Source: Thalassomonas viridans (GTDB taxonomy: Bacteria; Pseudomonadota; Gammaproteobacteria; Enterobacterales; Alteromonadaceae). From it: DNA of 64,000 bases. This document shows, one piece after another, positions 30,155 through 38,893 of the stretch; position 1 is the stretch's first letter; each line of letters starts with the position of its first letter. A model generated the notes under the pieces. That model was not told the DNA's origin. It ran no database searches and saw only the letters and a program-made list of their open reading frames with translations. The translations under genes and the position numbers were made by a program. The DNA is taken from assembly GCF_000948985.2 (NCBI RefSeq), contig NZ_CP059734.1, positions 434,001 through 498,000 of the forward strand, written 5' to 3'.

Positions 30155-31468
30155 TTATTTCGTTCGCGGTATCTTTAAGGTTTGCCCAATCCGTATAGTG
30201 TTTGACGTCAGGTTATTTACTCTTTTTAAATGCCCTACAGAAACTTTATAACGGTGAGCTACAACAGACAGAGATTCGCCCCGGGTTATTTCATGCTCAA
30301 TCATGCTATTGGCAGCTAACAGGCTGTCTTCAGGCGGATTATGGTTAAAATAACTATCTATGGCCGTATAAATGGCTTTCGCTAATTTTTGTTGATGGGC
30401 GGAACTGTTGAGCTTTTTCTCATCATTCGGGTTAGAGATAAAGCCGGTTTCAATCAACACCGACGGTATATCCGGCGCCTTGAGTACGGCTAAGCTCAAT
30501 CCTTCCGGTTTTTTCTTATGCAACCTGGTAATTTTCTTCAATTGCTTAAGAACATGGGTAGCAAATTCGTAGCTACTTTTCATGGTGTGCTCTTTTTTCA
30601 TATCCGCAAGGGTAATGGCCAGATTGGTATCTTTGGTTTTCTTAATGGTTTCGCCCGCGCCGCCCAAGAGTTCGGACTCTTTTTGACGGTTAGCAATCAA
30701 ACGGGCAAATTCAGAATTTGCCCTTCGTGTCGACTGTACCAATACCGAGGCGCCACTTGGTTTGGGAGAAGTAAAGGCATCGGCATGAATAGAAATTAAT
30801 AAATCAGCTTTGTTTTTACGTGCTAATTTGGGTTTGCGGTCATGGGTGATATAATAATCACCTTGGCGGATCATAACCGCTTTCATGCCCGGGTGGTTAT
30901 TAATGAGTTTTGCCAGCTTTTTAGCGATTTGTAAGGTGATGCGTTTTTCATAACTGCCTTTTGCACCAATAGAGCCAGGATCATCACCGCCATGGCCGGC
31001 AACTATAGCAATCACAATATCGCGTTTTGAGTCAGCATTTATATTGTTAACGGCTTTGCTGACACGGTTTTTATCATATAAATCTATGACTAAACGGTTT
31101 CCATATTGACCTATTGGCGCTAATGGAAAGACGGTTAATTGATAGTTATCGGCAAGCTCTAAGACGACACGTGTTGAATTTTTATTTTTTGGTTTGCTTT
31201 TTCGTATTTTTTTAATGCGACGATCGTTTTTAATGATGTTCTGGAAGGAAATAAGTGATTTACTGTCATTAAAATCAATAACTAGACGTTGTGGAGAAGA
31301 TAAGCTGAAATATTTATAATCAGGCTTTTTACTTAAATCGAAAACAACACGGGTACTTTCCGGAGCGGGCCAGACACGTATGCCGTTTATACTATTAGCC
31401 GCATGAGCCTGAATACAAATACACAGAGTAAAAAAGGCTGCCAGTCGTTTATTTACACCTAAAAACAT
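30155..31468 (-). CDS. amiB: N-acetylmuramoyl-L-alanine amidase, AmiB-like, with AMIN and LysM domains
   Basis: 437 aa, close to the usual size of proteobacterial AmiB. There is a signal peptide (about residues 1-23, ending AHA). An AMIN domain (about 28-125, SINGIRVWPAPESTRVVFDL) directs the enzyme to the septal wall. The Amidase_3 catalytic domain (about 150-375) shows zinc/catalytic landmarks in VAGHGGDDPGS, the Glu of SYEKRITL, ISIHADAF and the late Glu of IETGFISN. One LysM peptidoglycan-binding domain (about 392-436, TRGESLSVVAHRYKVS) ends the protein. It should cut the amide bond between MurNAc and the stem peptide in the periplasm during daughter-cell separation. AAGGA lies 6 nt before the ATG. 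It faces the NRPS operon and looks like a core gene unrelated to the biosynthetic loci. The symbol rests on domain order only; AmiC-like assignment is less likely because of the LysM. Confidence 0.92.
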   Translation of the reverse strand: MFLGVNKRLAAFFTLCICIQAHAANSINGIRVWPAPESTRVVFDLSKKPDYKYFSLSSPQRLVIDFNDSKSLISFQNIIKNDRRIKKIRKSKPKNKNSTRVVLELADNYQLTVFPLAPIGQYGNRLVIDLYDKNRVSKAVNNINADSKRDIVIAIVAGHGGDDPGSIGAKGSYEKRITLQIAKKLAKLINNHPGMKAVMIRQGDYYITHDRKPKLARKNKADLLISIHADAFTSPKPSGASVLVQSTRRANSEFARLIANRQKESELLGGAGETIKKTKDTNLAITLADMKKEHTMKSSYEFATHVLKQLKKITRLHKKKPEGLSLAVLKAPDIPSVLIETGFISNPNDEKKLNSSAHQQKLAKAIYTAIDSYFNHNPPEDSLLAANSMIEHEITRGESLSVVAHRYKVSVGHLKRVNNLTSNTIRIGQTLKIPRTK

Positions 31469-31687
31469 TTAACTTCCTTGATTGATAATTTTAATCATTA
31501 AGTCCTGACACGGGAGTGTTTTTGTTATTTTTAATGGCTTCATTTAAATTATATTGATTAATCGTTGAATTTCAGGAAAAAGATCGTTGGCCAGCAAACC
31601 GTTAAATTTCACCATATTGTCTGTTGCTTGTCCATGAATATTCAAGGTAAAAAGCATGGCTTCAAGCGGAGCTGGAAATGGTATCAG

Positions 31688-32077
31688 CCTGACAGGCATA
31701 CCTGACAGGCATAGTTGAAAGGCCAGGGAGTGCTTTTCTGTTCGCTCTTCAAGACTTCTGTTGTGTTTATCTTATGGGGTGAAAAGTTGCCGCTAACCGA
31801 TTAAACCTGCTCTGTTGCTAAAACCGACTCGCTAACTTGTCCGGAGGCCCGAAAAGGCGCTGCAGGTGTTTTTCCCGCAAAACAACTACTGCTGAAATCG
31901 CCGCGTCCCTTGTGTGTTGTTAAAACAATGGCAAAGAGCCGTTTGCTAAGGCGGTTATCCAAGCTTGCCCGCGCCGCAGGACAAAGGCCATGAAGCGCGT
32001 TTGGCGCAGGCTGAGTGGCCTGATTGAGGCGGAAACGGAGCGGAGCCCGGCAAAGGCCGGGCCGGCATGCCTGTCAG
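31688..32077. repeat. Possible small inverted-repeat element (MITE-like), unproven
   Basis: CCTGACAGGCATA occurs twice in tandem (31688-31700 and 31701-31713). The reverse complement of its core, ATGCCTGTCAG, lies at 32067-32077, giving 11-bp perfect inverted repeats about 390 bp apart. The element would end 7 bp from the stop codon of the GatZ-like gene. No transposase and no clear target-site duplication are visible. Confidence 0.3.
32045..32062 (-). terminator. Hairpin after the sugar cassette
   Basis: Perfect 7-bp GC stem GCCCGGC/GCCGGGC (32045-32051 with 32056-32062) and a 4-nt loop, 22 bp downstream of the GatZ-like stop on the minus strand. The following T content is weak, so it is a candidate only. 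Confidence 0.45.
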
Positions 32078-32084
32078 CTACTTT

Positions 32085-33248
32085 TTATAAGCCGAAGCAG
32101 TCCATATACCGTTCAATCGAGCCCCTGACGCAGGAATAAAGAAAATTGTTCAGATCTATGTTCTTCTTGTGTAGTAAAGATGAAGCTTTCTCTTTAATTT
32201 CAATGAATTGTGGGTTTGAGAACAGGTAGTGTCCGCAAATGATAGCTTTCTTTTCATCGCTGGCCTGGCTGTGAGGCAACATCCATTTCTGCCACTTGCC
32301 CGAATCATGGGACAGGGTCAGAAAGTCATCGCGCAAGGTATCCAGACCATATTTTTCAAGAATTTTTACCAAAGCATTGGTTTCGCAAACACCGAACTCG
32401 GGAGCGACATTTGCGGCGTGCAGGCCTAATTGCGGATGTTGCGACAAGGTTTGGCTGTCAAGGTAATCCGTATTGTGCTGCTTAAGCATTATACCGTGCT
32501 TGTTGCAGATATGGATCACTTCATTAATCGATTGCCGGTGGGCATTATCGTCTTCGAGCAGGAGGTTCGATTGTGACACCACACCGACATTCATATCCTC
32601 CATTACCCTGGTGCCGGTTTGTGCGACCACAAATTTAGGTTTAGGTAGTTGATTTTTTTCGCAAAACTTTAGTGTTTTATCTATGGTGTAATCCAGTTCC
32701 TTCAGGGTGTCGGTATTACTGCTTTGCTCTTCTGTGCCTATTTCAAAGCTGATTTGCCGTCCTTGCTGACAGGCATATGACCAGCAAAACTCATATAACT
32801 CAAAGATTCTTTCGAGTACTTCATCGGTGGAAGGTTCGGCAAAAATATCGATACTGGGATCTATATGCAGCACTTCGAAGCCGGCGTCAATATCCGCCAT
32901 ATAAGAACGTTTTGCAGAAGCCATGGCCTCTTTAAGGTTTAAACCTTTGTTCACTTCCACCGGTTGCTGCCAGGGACCGCCATGATCGCGTGCCAGAATG
33001 ATTTTTTTATCTTTGTCCCTTGCCCGGACATAATCGGCGAATGTCGCGGTATCCATATTATTGACATAACCGCCGCCGAACTCACAGGAGTCTATCTGAC
33101 GGCGGCTGGCGATTAAAAACAGCGGTGTGTTTCGTATATGGGCCAAGTCTATGGCCGCATCTATACAGTTAAGGCTCATGGGGCCGACACCCAGTAAAGT
33201 ACATTTTCTGGAGCTGAAATAGTCGTCTATCATCTTTTCCGCTATCAA
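32085..33248 (-). CDS. GatZ/KbaZ-like tagatose-bisphosphate aldolase non-catalytic subunit family protein
   Basis: 387 aa. Matches to the GatZ/KbaZ TIM-barrel family are RDHGGPWQQ (family DHLGPNxWQ), VLHIDPSIDIF (IHLDASM), FEIGTEEQ and KQHNTDYLD (HSTDY). In galactitol and N-acetylgalactosamine catabolism these proteins stabilise the class II aldolase GatY/KbaY. No GatY/KbaY partner is visible here, so this copy probably does something else, perhaps an aldol-type step on a phosphosugar (inference). The first codon is TTG at 33248 with AAGGA 8 nt upstream; an ATG at 33233 is an alternative start with a poorer site. It is the last gene of a minus-strand cassette, separated from the AroE-like gene by about 144 bp. 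Confidence 0.85.
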   Translation of the reverse strand: MIAEKMIDDYFSSRKCTLLGVGPMSLNCIDAAIDLAHIRNTPLFLIASRRQIDSCEFGGGYVNNMDTATFADYVRARDKDKKIILARDHGGPWQQPVEVNKGLNLKEAMASAKRSYMADIDAGFEVLHIDPSIDIFAEPSTDEVLERIFELYEFCWSYACQQGRQISFEIGTEEQSSNTDTLKELDYTIDKTLKFCEKNQLPKPKFVVAQTGTRVMEDMNVGVVSQSNLLLEDDNAHRQSINEVIHICNKHGIMLKQHNTDYLDSQTLSQHPQLGLHAANVAPEFGVCETNALVKILEKYGLDTLRDDFLTLSHDSGKWQKWMLPHSQASDEKKAIICGHYLFSNPQFIEIKEKASSLLHKKNIDLNNFLYSCVRGSIERYMDCFGL

Positions 33249-33392
33249 ACTATTTTTCCTTATCTTGTAAATATTATTCTTTTATGGATATAAAGGGCTG
33301 CTGGCGCACTAAACCATGGGGAAAGCCGTGCTTATTGGAACGGGACCTTGTTTGAGCAGCCGCAACAACCGGGGAGGAGCTCGCCAAGTTTT

Positions 33393-34214
33393 CTACTTGT
33401 TAACACTTTCCGGCCCTGTGGCGTAGCTGAATGCCTTAGCGGCAACCTCGTTATCAACCGCTATTCCCGTATACAGTTCAAATTGCCGGCGTGCCTGCAA
33501 CATGGCAACCGTTTGGCCTGAGACATGGTTGATATCCGGGGCAGCGGTTAATGCCGTGACTGTTTTTTCCTTTACGATAAAATCCCAGTAACTGTAAAGT
33601 GAACTACATAGCGTTAAATCCAGTACCGGCAGGTCCTGTTCGCACATGCCTACCGGGGTGGCATTCATTACGACCCGGGTATGGTAAACCGGCTCCGGGC
33701 TGAAGGAAAAACCGTATTTGCCGGCAAGCTGTCTCGCCTTAGCCGTGTTCCTGTTATAGATGACAACATGCCCAAACCCCTTCTTTCTCAGGGCGTAACA
33801 AGCCGCATTTGCCATGCCCCCGGCGCCTATTATCAAGACGCTGTCTTGGGGGGATATCTTATCCAGCAGCAGCTCTACGGCGTAAGCATCGGTATTATAT
33901 CCTTTTAGTGTGCCGGCCGAATTCACTATGGTGTTAACCGCACCTATTGCCCGGGCGGCGCCGTCAAGCTCGTCGAGCAGGGGGAGGGCGGTTTCCTTAA
34001 ACGGCATGGAAACCGCCGAGCCGGCTATATCGAGTGCGCGTATCGCGCTTACCGCCAGGGAAAAATCATGGGTGCTCATGCTTTTATACAGGGCATTCAC
34101 CCGAAAATGATCAAAAAGGTAATTATGGAATTTGTTACCAAAGTTCCCGGGCTTGGAGGCAAGCGAGATATATAAGCGCGTATCAGCTTTAAGTTTCAGG
34201 GCTAATGTGGTCAT
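33393..34214 (-). CDS. Shikimate dehydrogenase (AroE)-like oxidoreductase
   Basis: 273 aa, the normal AroE length. The substrate-binding half shows SVSMPFKE (catalytic Lys) and the family AVNT and NTDAY motifs (catalytic Asp). The Rossmann half shows LIIGAGGMANAACYAL and VIYNRN. The N-terminus is divergent (YISLASKPGNFGNKFHN) from housekeeping AroE. It should be an NAD(P)-dependent dehydrogenase of a shikimate- or quinate-like polyol. Its place between a nucleotidyltransferase-kinase and a GatZ-like gene argues for a specialised role rather than the aromatic amino acid pathway. It starts 3 bp after the upstream stop, so it is operonic. Confidence 0.85.
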   Translation of the reverse strand: MTTLALKLKADTRLYISLASKPGNFGNKFHNYLFDHFRVNALYKSMSTHDFSLAVSAIRALDIAGSAVSMPFKETALPLLDELDGAARAIGAVNTIVNSAGTLKGYNTDAYAVELLLDKISPQDSVLIIGAGGMANAACYALRKKGFGHVVIYNRNTAKARQLAGKYGFSFSPEPVYHTRVVMNATPVGMCEQDLPVLDLTLCSSLYSYWDFIVKEKTVTALTAAPDINHVSGQTVAMLQARRQFELYTGIAVDNEVAAKAFSYATGPESVNK

Positions 34215-34217
34215 GTG

Positions 34218-35795
34218 TTAATCCAGTGTCGCCGTTAATCTTGATAAGCCCAGGAAAAACAATGCCTTGTCAAAGGGATAATGGTGCAAAGGCGCCATAT
34301 TTAAAAACACTAACGCGACCAGTTGTTTAACTTTGCTTACGCTGTAGCCCTTGCTTTCGATAAAGGCTTCCAGGGTCCGGATATAACTTGATGACAGGTA
34401 ATCCTGGGCAAAATTGAACTCGATATTATTGTCCTGCTCTTGATAGGAGAGAAGGTTCTTCTTTATATAGGAGTAATTTAAGATGATACCGCCGTAAAGT
34501 TTGGCAAAATCATAATAGAGATCGCCGACCTTGATTTCTCCGGCAAAGTCCTGCCTCCAGTCCAGCAAACAGAAACGGCCATCGTCTTTAATGATAATAT
34601 TGTCAAATTGCAGATCGCCATGAATAAAGGCGGCTTCACCATCGATTAGCTCATCCCAGTTAAGGCGTGCCAATATTTCCCTGATGGGGTTCAGGGGCCG
34701 GCCATTGACACAAAACGCCTCATTCCGGTAACTTTCCCCGTGTTTTTTGAAAAACATCTCCAGGCGCTGCATGGTTTTATCGTAATAAAACTTTTTACAG
34801 AGTGCTTTGATATTCCGGTTATCCGCCGTTGTCGGCCATACTTGCTGCTCCAGCCACTCCAGCAGCTTGCCAAAGCTGTTTAAGCTGCCCCTGTTGTAGA
34901 AGGTATCTCCCGCCAGGTACCGGTAACTGTAAAAGCCGCCTTTTTGCTCGGTAATTTCGGGAAAAATATCGGGTTTCAGCCGGGCTTTAGCGACACGGTT
35001 GGCGGTGATGGCCTCATCGACAAAGTACTTGGTGACCAGGCCGTTTTGAATATACAGGCTTTCATCGGTTTTGCTGAAGTCATAATTGGAGTACTTCAGG
35101 ACCTGCTCTTTGTAACGGGATAAAGTACCGACGTCAGTCCAGCGGATATCCAGTGCCTTTATTTTGAGCCCCGCGCTTAGCATGCCCGACAGGCCATTAC
35201 TGACCTGGACTTCTTCTTTTATCAACCGGTGCGGTTGAAAGTTATGCCAGAAGCTTTGATAGTCCCGGATATACATCAGGCCGGTAAAAGACTTTACCGG
35301 CTCCTGGCCCCGGTATGCAACCTTGTCATAAATAGCTTTGACATTGCCTTCAAGCAGGCTGAAATTACAGTAACTTTCCTGCTGCTCAGCCGGCAAGGCG
35401 GCTACCCCGACCCAGTTTTCTTCCTGCGCTAACAGCGCCGGATCCGCCTGCCAGAGGGTGTCGCACGAGACAAAATAAAAAGGGGTCTGCAGCAGCTCCC
35501 GGCAATAACTCAGGGATAACCCCGGGCCCGTGTGTTTGCCGGTATATTCAGGCACATCAACAAAGCTGAAGTGCAGATCCGGATGGGCTATGGTTAAAAA
35601 GTCCCTGACCTGTTCCGCCAGGTACCCGGTGGCAATGACAAAATGGCTGTCGGCGGGAAAGTTGGCAATAATCTGGGAAATGATGGCCTGATCATTTATG
35701 GGTAAAATCGCTTTGTTAAAGCTATTGGCCAGGCTTTCGCCCATACGGCTGCCTATGCCGGCCGTTAAAATACAAACAGTTCGGGGATTATTCAT
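34218..35795 (-). CDS. Sugar-phosphate nucleotidyltransferase fused to an aminoglycoside/choline-kinase-type phosphotransferase
   Basis: About 525 aa. The N-terminal half (about 1-230) is an NTP_transferase fold: CILTAGIGSRMGE nucleotide loop, then FNKAILPINDQA, and VSCDTLWQ carrying the metal-binding Asp. The C-terminal half is APH/choline-kinase-like: AAFIHGDLQFDNIII (HGDLxxxN catalytic loop) and FCLLDWRQDFAGE (metal-binding Asp). The pair suggests phosphorylation of a small alcohol or sugar followed by nucleotide activation. Three ATGs are possible (35837, 35816, 35795); I prefer 35795 because the nucleotide loop then sits near the N-terminus and overlap with the upstream cupin gene falls to 8 bp, but 35816 and 35837 have somewhat better ribosome sites. 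Substrate unknown. Confidence 0.85.
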   Translation of the reverse strand: MNNPRTVCILTAGIGSRMGESLANSFNKAILPINDQAIISQIIANFPADSHFVIATGYLAEQVRDFLTIAHPDLHFSFVDVPEYTGKHTGPGLSLSYCRELLQTPFYFVSCDTLWQADPALLAQEENWVGVAALPAEQQESYCNFSLLEGNVKAIYDKVAYRGQEPVKSFTGLMYIRDYQSFWHNFQPHRLIKEEVQVSNGLSGMLSAGLKIKALDIRWTDVGTLSRYKEQVLKYSNYDFSKTDESLYIQNGLVTKYFVDEAITANRVAKARLKPDIFPEITEQKGGFYSYRYLAGDTFYNRGSLNSFGKLLEWLEQQVWPTTADNRNIKALCKKFYYDKTMQRLEMFFKKHGESYRNEAFCVNGRPLNPIREILARLNWDELIDGEAAFIHGDLQFDNIIIKDDGRFCLLDWRQDFAGEIKVGDLYYDFAKLYGGIILNYSYIKKNLLSYQEQDNNIEFNFAQDYLSSSYIRTLEAFIESKGYSVSKVKQLVALVFLNMAPLHHYPFDKALFFLGLSRLTATLD

Positions 35796-36558
35796 GTTCA
35801 GCTGAGATCCGTCCATTTTTACGTCCGGTGCAATCATCTAACCTGATGACGTCGTCTAAATGAGGGGTGCTGACTTCGAATAACAAGATATCGGAGTTAG
35901 CCTTTAAACGATGAATGCTCATCGGCTCGACATCGATGCAGGTAAGGCTTTGCAGGTGAATTTGCTCGATACGGCTTAAATCGGCATTGGCCAAATCCTT
36001 ACACTCGCTGTTGTAATAAGACAAACTGGCTTCACCCGTAAACAGCAGGTTGGTTTCTCTTTTCTTTTCATGATATTGCAAACTGGTTTGATTGCCGTTT
36101 TTAATATATATCCTTTTAATGGAATATAAAGGGTGCTCGCCGTTTAACCACATTTCATAACCCCAGGGTTTGGAAACATACTTAATTTGCCGGTCATCGG
36201 CAAAGGTGGCAGTCATTTCCGTGGTATAGGAATGTTTTGTCCCGGCGACAAACACCACCAAACCGGGCCGGCGGCATGTAATCTGGCAGCGGGCGTTTTC
36301 AAGCTGTAATGCCCCGCCATTGACCAGGGTCATTTGCCGGTTTTTTTCGTTTAAGGCCGCATCCGTTTGCGCACTAATGTCAATCTCCGCCTTTATTTCC
36401 TGCGTACTGTAAAAGTAAACCGTCATGGAGGCATGCTCTTCCAGTGTCACCTGGCTACCTTCAGCCATGGGAAAGATTTCATAACTGTAGGCGTGGTCCG
36501 CTAATGTTACCGGGTTATCTAACGAAAGCGTTTTTATCGTATTGCCATTTAGAATCAC
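35788..36558 (-). CDS. Cupin protein, mannose-6-phosphate isomerase type II-like
   Basis: 256 aa. The C-terminal half is a PMI-type cupin: SKPWGYEMWL, then GNQTSLQYHEKKRETN with the metal-binding Gln/His/Glu pattern, MSIHRLKAN, and the tail FEVSTPHLDDVIRLDD that is common in capsule and sugar-nucleotide operons. The N-terminal ~110 residues look like a second, more diverged cupin. It could be a phosphosugar isomerase or epimerase. It overlaps the HAD gene by 4 bp (ATGA), so the two are translationally coupled. Confidence 0.8.
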   Translation of the reverse strand: MILNGNTIKTLSLDNPVTLADHAYSYEIFPMAEGSQVTLEEHASMTVYFYSTQEIKAEIDISAQTDAALNEKNRQMTLVNGGALQLENARCQITCRRPGLVVFVAGTKHSYTTEMTATFADDRQIKYVSKPWGYEMWLNGEHPLYSIKRIYIKNGNQTSLQYHEKKRETNLLFTGEASLSYYNSECKDLANADLSRIEQIHLQSLTCIDVEPMSIHRLKANSDILLFEVSTPHLDDVIRLDDCTGRKNGRISAEHE

Positions 36559-37070
36559 AAGCTGGTTTCCTTTTTTCCTGGAAGAATATTCTCTCTGCAG
36601 TGGACATCAAAAAATTTTGCCAACACATGTAAACAGGCTTCTGACACCGCCCGATCGCCACCAAATCGTTTTGTTACATAATCGGCCTTGGTCATTAAAT
36701 AATCATCGCCGTTGCCGGGGGATATGGCATATCCCACCTCCCGGAAGACATAATTGTCAAAAATGCCGTCTCCCATATACACCACTTCTTTCGGATCCCA
36801 TTTTTGTTTGATCCAGTCTATGCGTTCCGTGGTACTGACCAGGGTTAAAGGCATTTTCATGTCCTTGACAATACGGGCCTCGGAAATGGGAAAACCGCGT
36901 TTATCACCGCTGATAAATTGGATCTCCATATACCGGCTTAAGAGTAACAGGGCATCGTGATCATCGGGACCGAACTTTTTATAGGCTTTACCCTGGCTGT
37001 CATAAAGAAATCCGCCTTCGCACAGGACACCGTCGACATCAAAAAGGAAAACTTTAGGGATAAGGTTCAT
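36555..37070 (-). CDS. HAD phosphatase, KdsC-like
   Basis: 171 aa, the size of KdsC (3-deoxy-manno-octulosonate-8-phosphate phosphatase). HAD motif I is FLFDVDGVLCEGG, motif II FISGDKRG, motif IV YMGDGIFDN, and there is a KdsC-like end KRFGGDRAVSEACLHVL. It should dephosphorylate a sugar phosphate in the cytoplasm. First gene of the five-gene minus-strand cassette. It may act on a different sugar, since no kdsA or kdsB lies nearby. Confidence 0.85.
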   Translation of the reverse strand: MNLIPKVFLFDVDGVLCEGGFLYDSQGKAYKKFGPDDHDALLLLSRYMEIQFISGDKRGFPISEARIVKDMKMPLTLVSTTERIDWIKQKWDPKEVVYMGDGIFDNYVFREVGYAISPGNGDDYLMTKADYVTKRFGGDRAVSEACLHVLAKFFDVHCRENILPGKKETSL

Positions 37071-37413
37071 TGGTTATACCATGATTATTATGAATCGTTT
37101 TATGGGTATTCTACTTTGTTTGCTTTTTTGTTATTCCCGCAAGTGGTGGTAACATGCACCATAAATATGGTTTGCGCTAGTGCCGTGAAATACCCTCATT
37201 TGGGACGAACATTCTACGAATAGTTTGACTCTTTAGCCAGATCTTATTAAAAAAATAAAATAACACAGAAAATTCAAAGGCTTAATCTTTGACAGATAAG
37301 CCGGACATTATCTTTGGCTGCATTTTTCATATTATCAGGACTTATGGCAAGGTTGTTTGATGGTATTTTGATCCGGCCAGGTGCAATAACAGCAAATAAG
37401 GAAAAGCTCTCGA
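37071..37413. other. Divergent promoter region between the HAD operon and the WavE-like gene
   Basis: About 343 bp of AT-rich DNA between divergently transcribed genes, so it must carry both promoters. An inverted GATAA...TTATC pair lies near 37293-37312. AAGGA is present 12 nt before the WavE-like ATG. I could not fix a convincing -35/-10 pair for either side. Confidence 0.5.
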
Positions 37414-38841
37414 ATGAACAAAGTTAACTTGTTGATCTGCGGCGTACCAAGAAATATTACAGAATTTTATCTTGCGCTCAAATACATTGATTCGCTTAAG
37501 GCGCAAGGCCTGGTGAACAGGGTAGTAATGTCGACCTGGGCTGGTTCTGTATCTGCGCAAACCTGTGAGTATTTACGCGGCCAGGGGATAGAAGTCTTGC
37601 TGCAGCGGGATGCCAGAATGGCCGGCCCCGGCAATATGCTACGGCAATACCGGCAATTTGCCGGCGGCCTGGCGTTGTTTTCCCGGGATGATATCGTGAT
37701 AAAAATGAGAACAGACTGGAACATAGGGTTAAGGGACGTGCTTGACTCGACATTGGCCTGTTATAATACCGCCGGGGAAAAGCCTGCTCCGGAGCCGTTT
37801 GCCCATCCGGATTTTCAAGTCCTGGGGGAGAAAGTCATGGTTAACCGGGCTTCCCTCATTTACCCGGCCAGGGTGCAGGAAGTGAACTTTGCGGCTAAAA
37901 AATCTACGCTGGAGGCTTTAACGCATTGCTCTGCTTATCATTTTGGCATCAGTGATGACAAGCTGCTGTGTGAATACGGTCCTGAATTTACCTGGTTCGG
38001 CTATCCGTTTGTGAGCCGCTTCCCCCTGATACAGGCACTGTTAAATAAGATGGACCTCAGGCTGATAGGCCAGCATCTGGAGCAGGAATTTAACAATAAG
38101 CGGGCCGATAAACTCAGTGATGCTATCGTGGCTTTGCTGGCATTTAATGCCATGCTGGTCGTCAATAACTTTATTTTACCGGATCACACTTTAGCCGGGG
38201 AGCAGACCAATGAAGAGGCCGGGGGCGATATTTTCTCGTTAAATGTCACCATAAACGGTTGTTGGGAGAATATTGTGCCTTTAGGCATGGACTACCGGGT
38301 TTCCAGCCGGCATTTTGTTACCCGCCTGGCTGCATCGGATGACGTTCTTAGTCGCCGGTGCCACCAGAAAATGCTGGCTCTGGCCGAAAACGGCTTGTCC
38401 ACAGATGAACAAGTGGCATTGGCCGGGACCATTTATCAGGAGCTGCAGCAGCTGGGGATGATCGAGAGTAAAATGCAAAGTGAGCAGGGATATCAGTACC
38501 TGCCTGCGGCGCAAGGAGCGAGCGCCTCAGGCGAGTTTTTTGAGCTTGACGATTTTAATCCGGCAAAACCCGGTCCTGAGCTACAGGCCTTATTGGACAA
38601 TGAAGATTCCTCGTATCTCAATATCTTTGGTCGTGTGGTTGAACACCTTAAACCTATCAGCCAGAAGCAAACCTTTGAGGAATTTATGGCTGTTTTCCGC
38701 CGCTTCAATGAGTTACGCCTGATAGATAAAAATATTAAGGGGCATATCTTGAGCTGGCCGCATCTGTCTGTTGCATTAAAAGAGCAAATTGAATCGACAG
38801 AGCTGGCCAGTGAAGAGCTGGTCAGGATAAAAGGCAATTAA
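37414..38841 (+). CDS. WavE-like lipopolysaccharide biosynthesis / glycosyltransferase-like protein
   Basis: 475 aa, soluble, no signal peptide. The first ~110 residues resemble the WavE family (named after the Vibrio cholerae LPS core gene): LICGVPRN, VMSTWAG, NMLRQYRQFAGGLALF and DDIVIKMRTDW, where an acidic RTD motif follows a Rossmann-like strand order. The second half (from about residue 240) is not recognisable and may be a separate helical domain. It is transcribed away from the sugar cassette. A role in adding the sugar made by that cassette to a surface glycan is an inference from position. A hairpin follows the stop. Confidence 0.6.
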   Translation: MNKVNLLICGVPRNITEFYLALKYIDSLKAQGLVNRVVMSTWAGSVSAQTCEYLRGQGIEVLLQRDARMAGPGNMLRQYRQFAGGLALFSRDDIVIKMRTDWNIGLRDVLDSTLACYNTAGEKPAPEPFAHPDFQVLGEKVMVNRASLIYPARVQEVNFAAKKSTLEALTHCSAYHFGISDDKLLCEYGPEFTWFGYPFVSRFPLIQALLNKMDLRLIGQHLEQEFNNKRADKLSDAIVALLAFNAMLVVNNFILPDHTLAGEQTNEEAGGDIFSLNVTINGCWENIVPLGMDYRVSSRHFVTRLAASDDVLSRRCHQKMLALAENGLSTDEQVALAGTIYQELQQLGMIESKMQSEQGYQYLPAAQGASASGEFFELDDFNPAKPGPELQALLDNEDSSYLNIFGRVVEHLKPISQKQTFEEFMAVFRRFNELRLIDKNIKGHILSWPHLSVALKEQIESTELASEELVRIKGN

Positions 38842-38859
38842 AGCCGGCCGGGTAAAAAT

Positions 38860-38893
38860 GTTCGCCTGCATGTATGCGATGCGGCAGGCGGAC
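38860..38893 (+). terminator. Terminator-like hairpin after the WavE-like gene
   Basis: GTTCGCCTGC pairs with GCAGGCGGAC (10 bp with one G-U pair) around a 14-nt loop, 18 bp after the stop. No T-run follows, so intrinsic termination is uncertain. Confidence 0.45.

Larger units (their letters stand above)
31469..32084. other. Non-coding gap of about 616 bp
   Basis: No convincing ORF on either strand. It contains the amidase gene's promoter region on the minus strand, a 13-bp tandem repeat, an inverted copy of most of that repeat near the far end, and a terminator-like hairpin for the sugar cassette. The part nearest 32084 is clearly richer in G+C than the part nearest 31469. Confidence 0.6.

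Noticed and set aside
30155..31468. The amidase as a self-resistance or lytic partner of the peptide loci
   Set aside because: AMIN, Amidase_3 and LysM order is that of the housekeeping AmiB, and it is convergent to, not within, the NRPS operon.
33393..34214. AroE-like gene plus phosphatase and kinase as an AHBA (aminoshikimate) pathway
   Set aside because: No aminoDAHP synthase, aminoDHQ synthase or AHBA synthase homologue is present, so the resemblance to rif genes is superficial.
37288..37293. TTGACA as a -35 box for the WavE-like gene
   Set aside because: No acceptable -10 sequence at 15-19 bp spacing, so I do not call a promoter.
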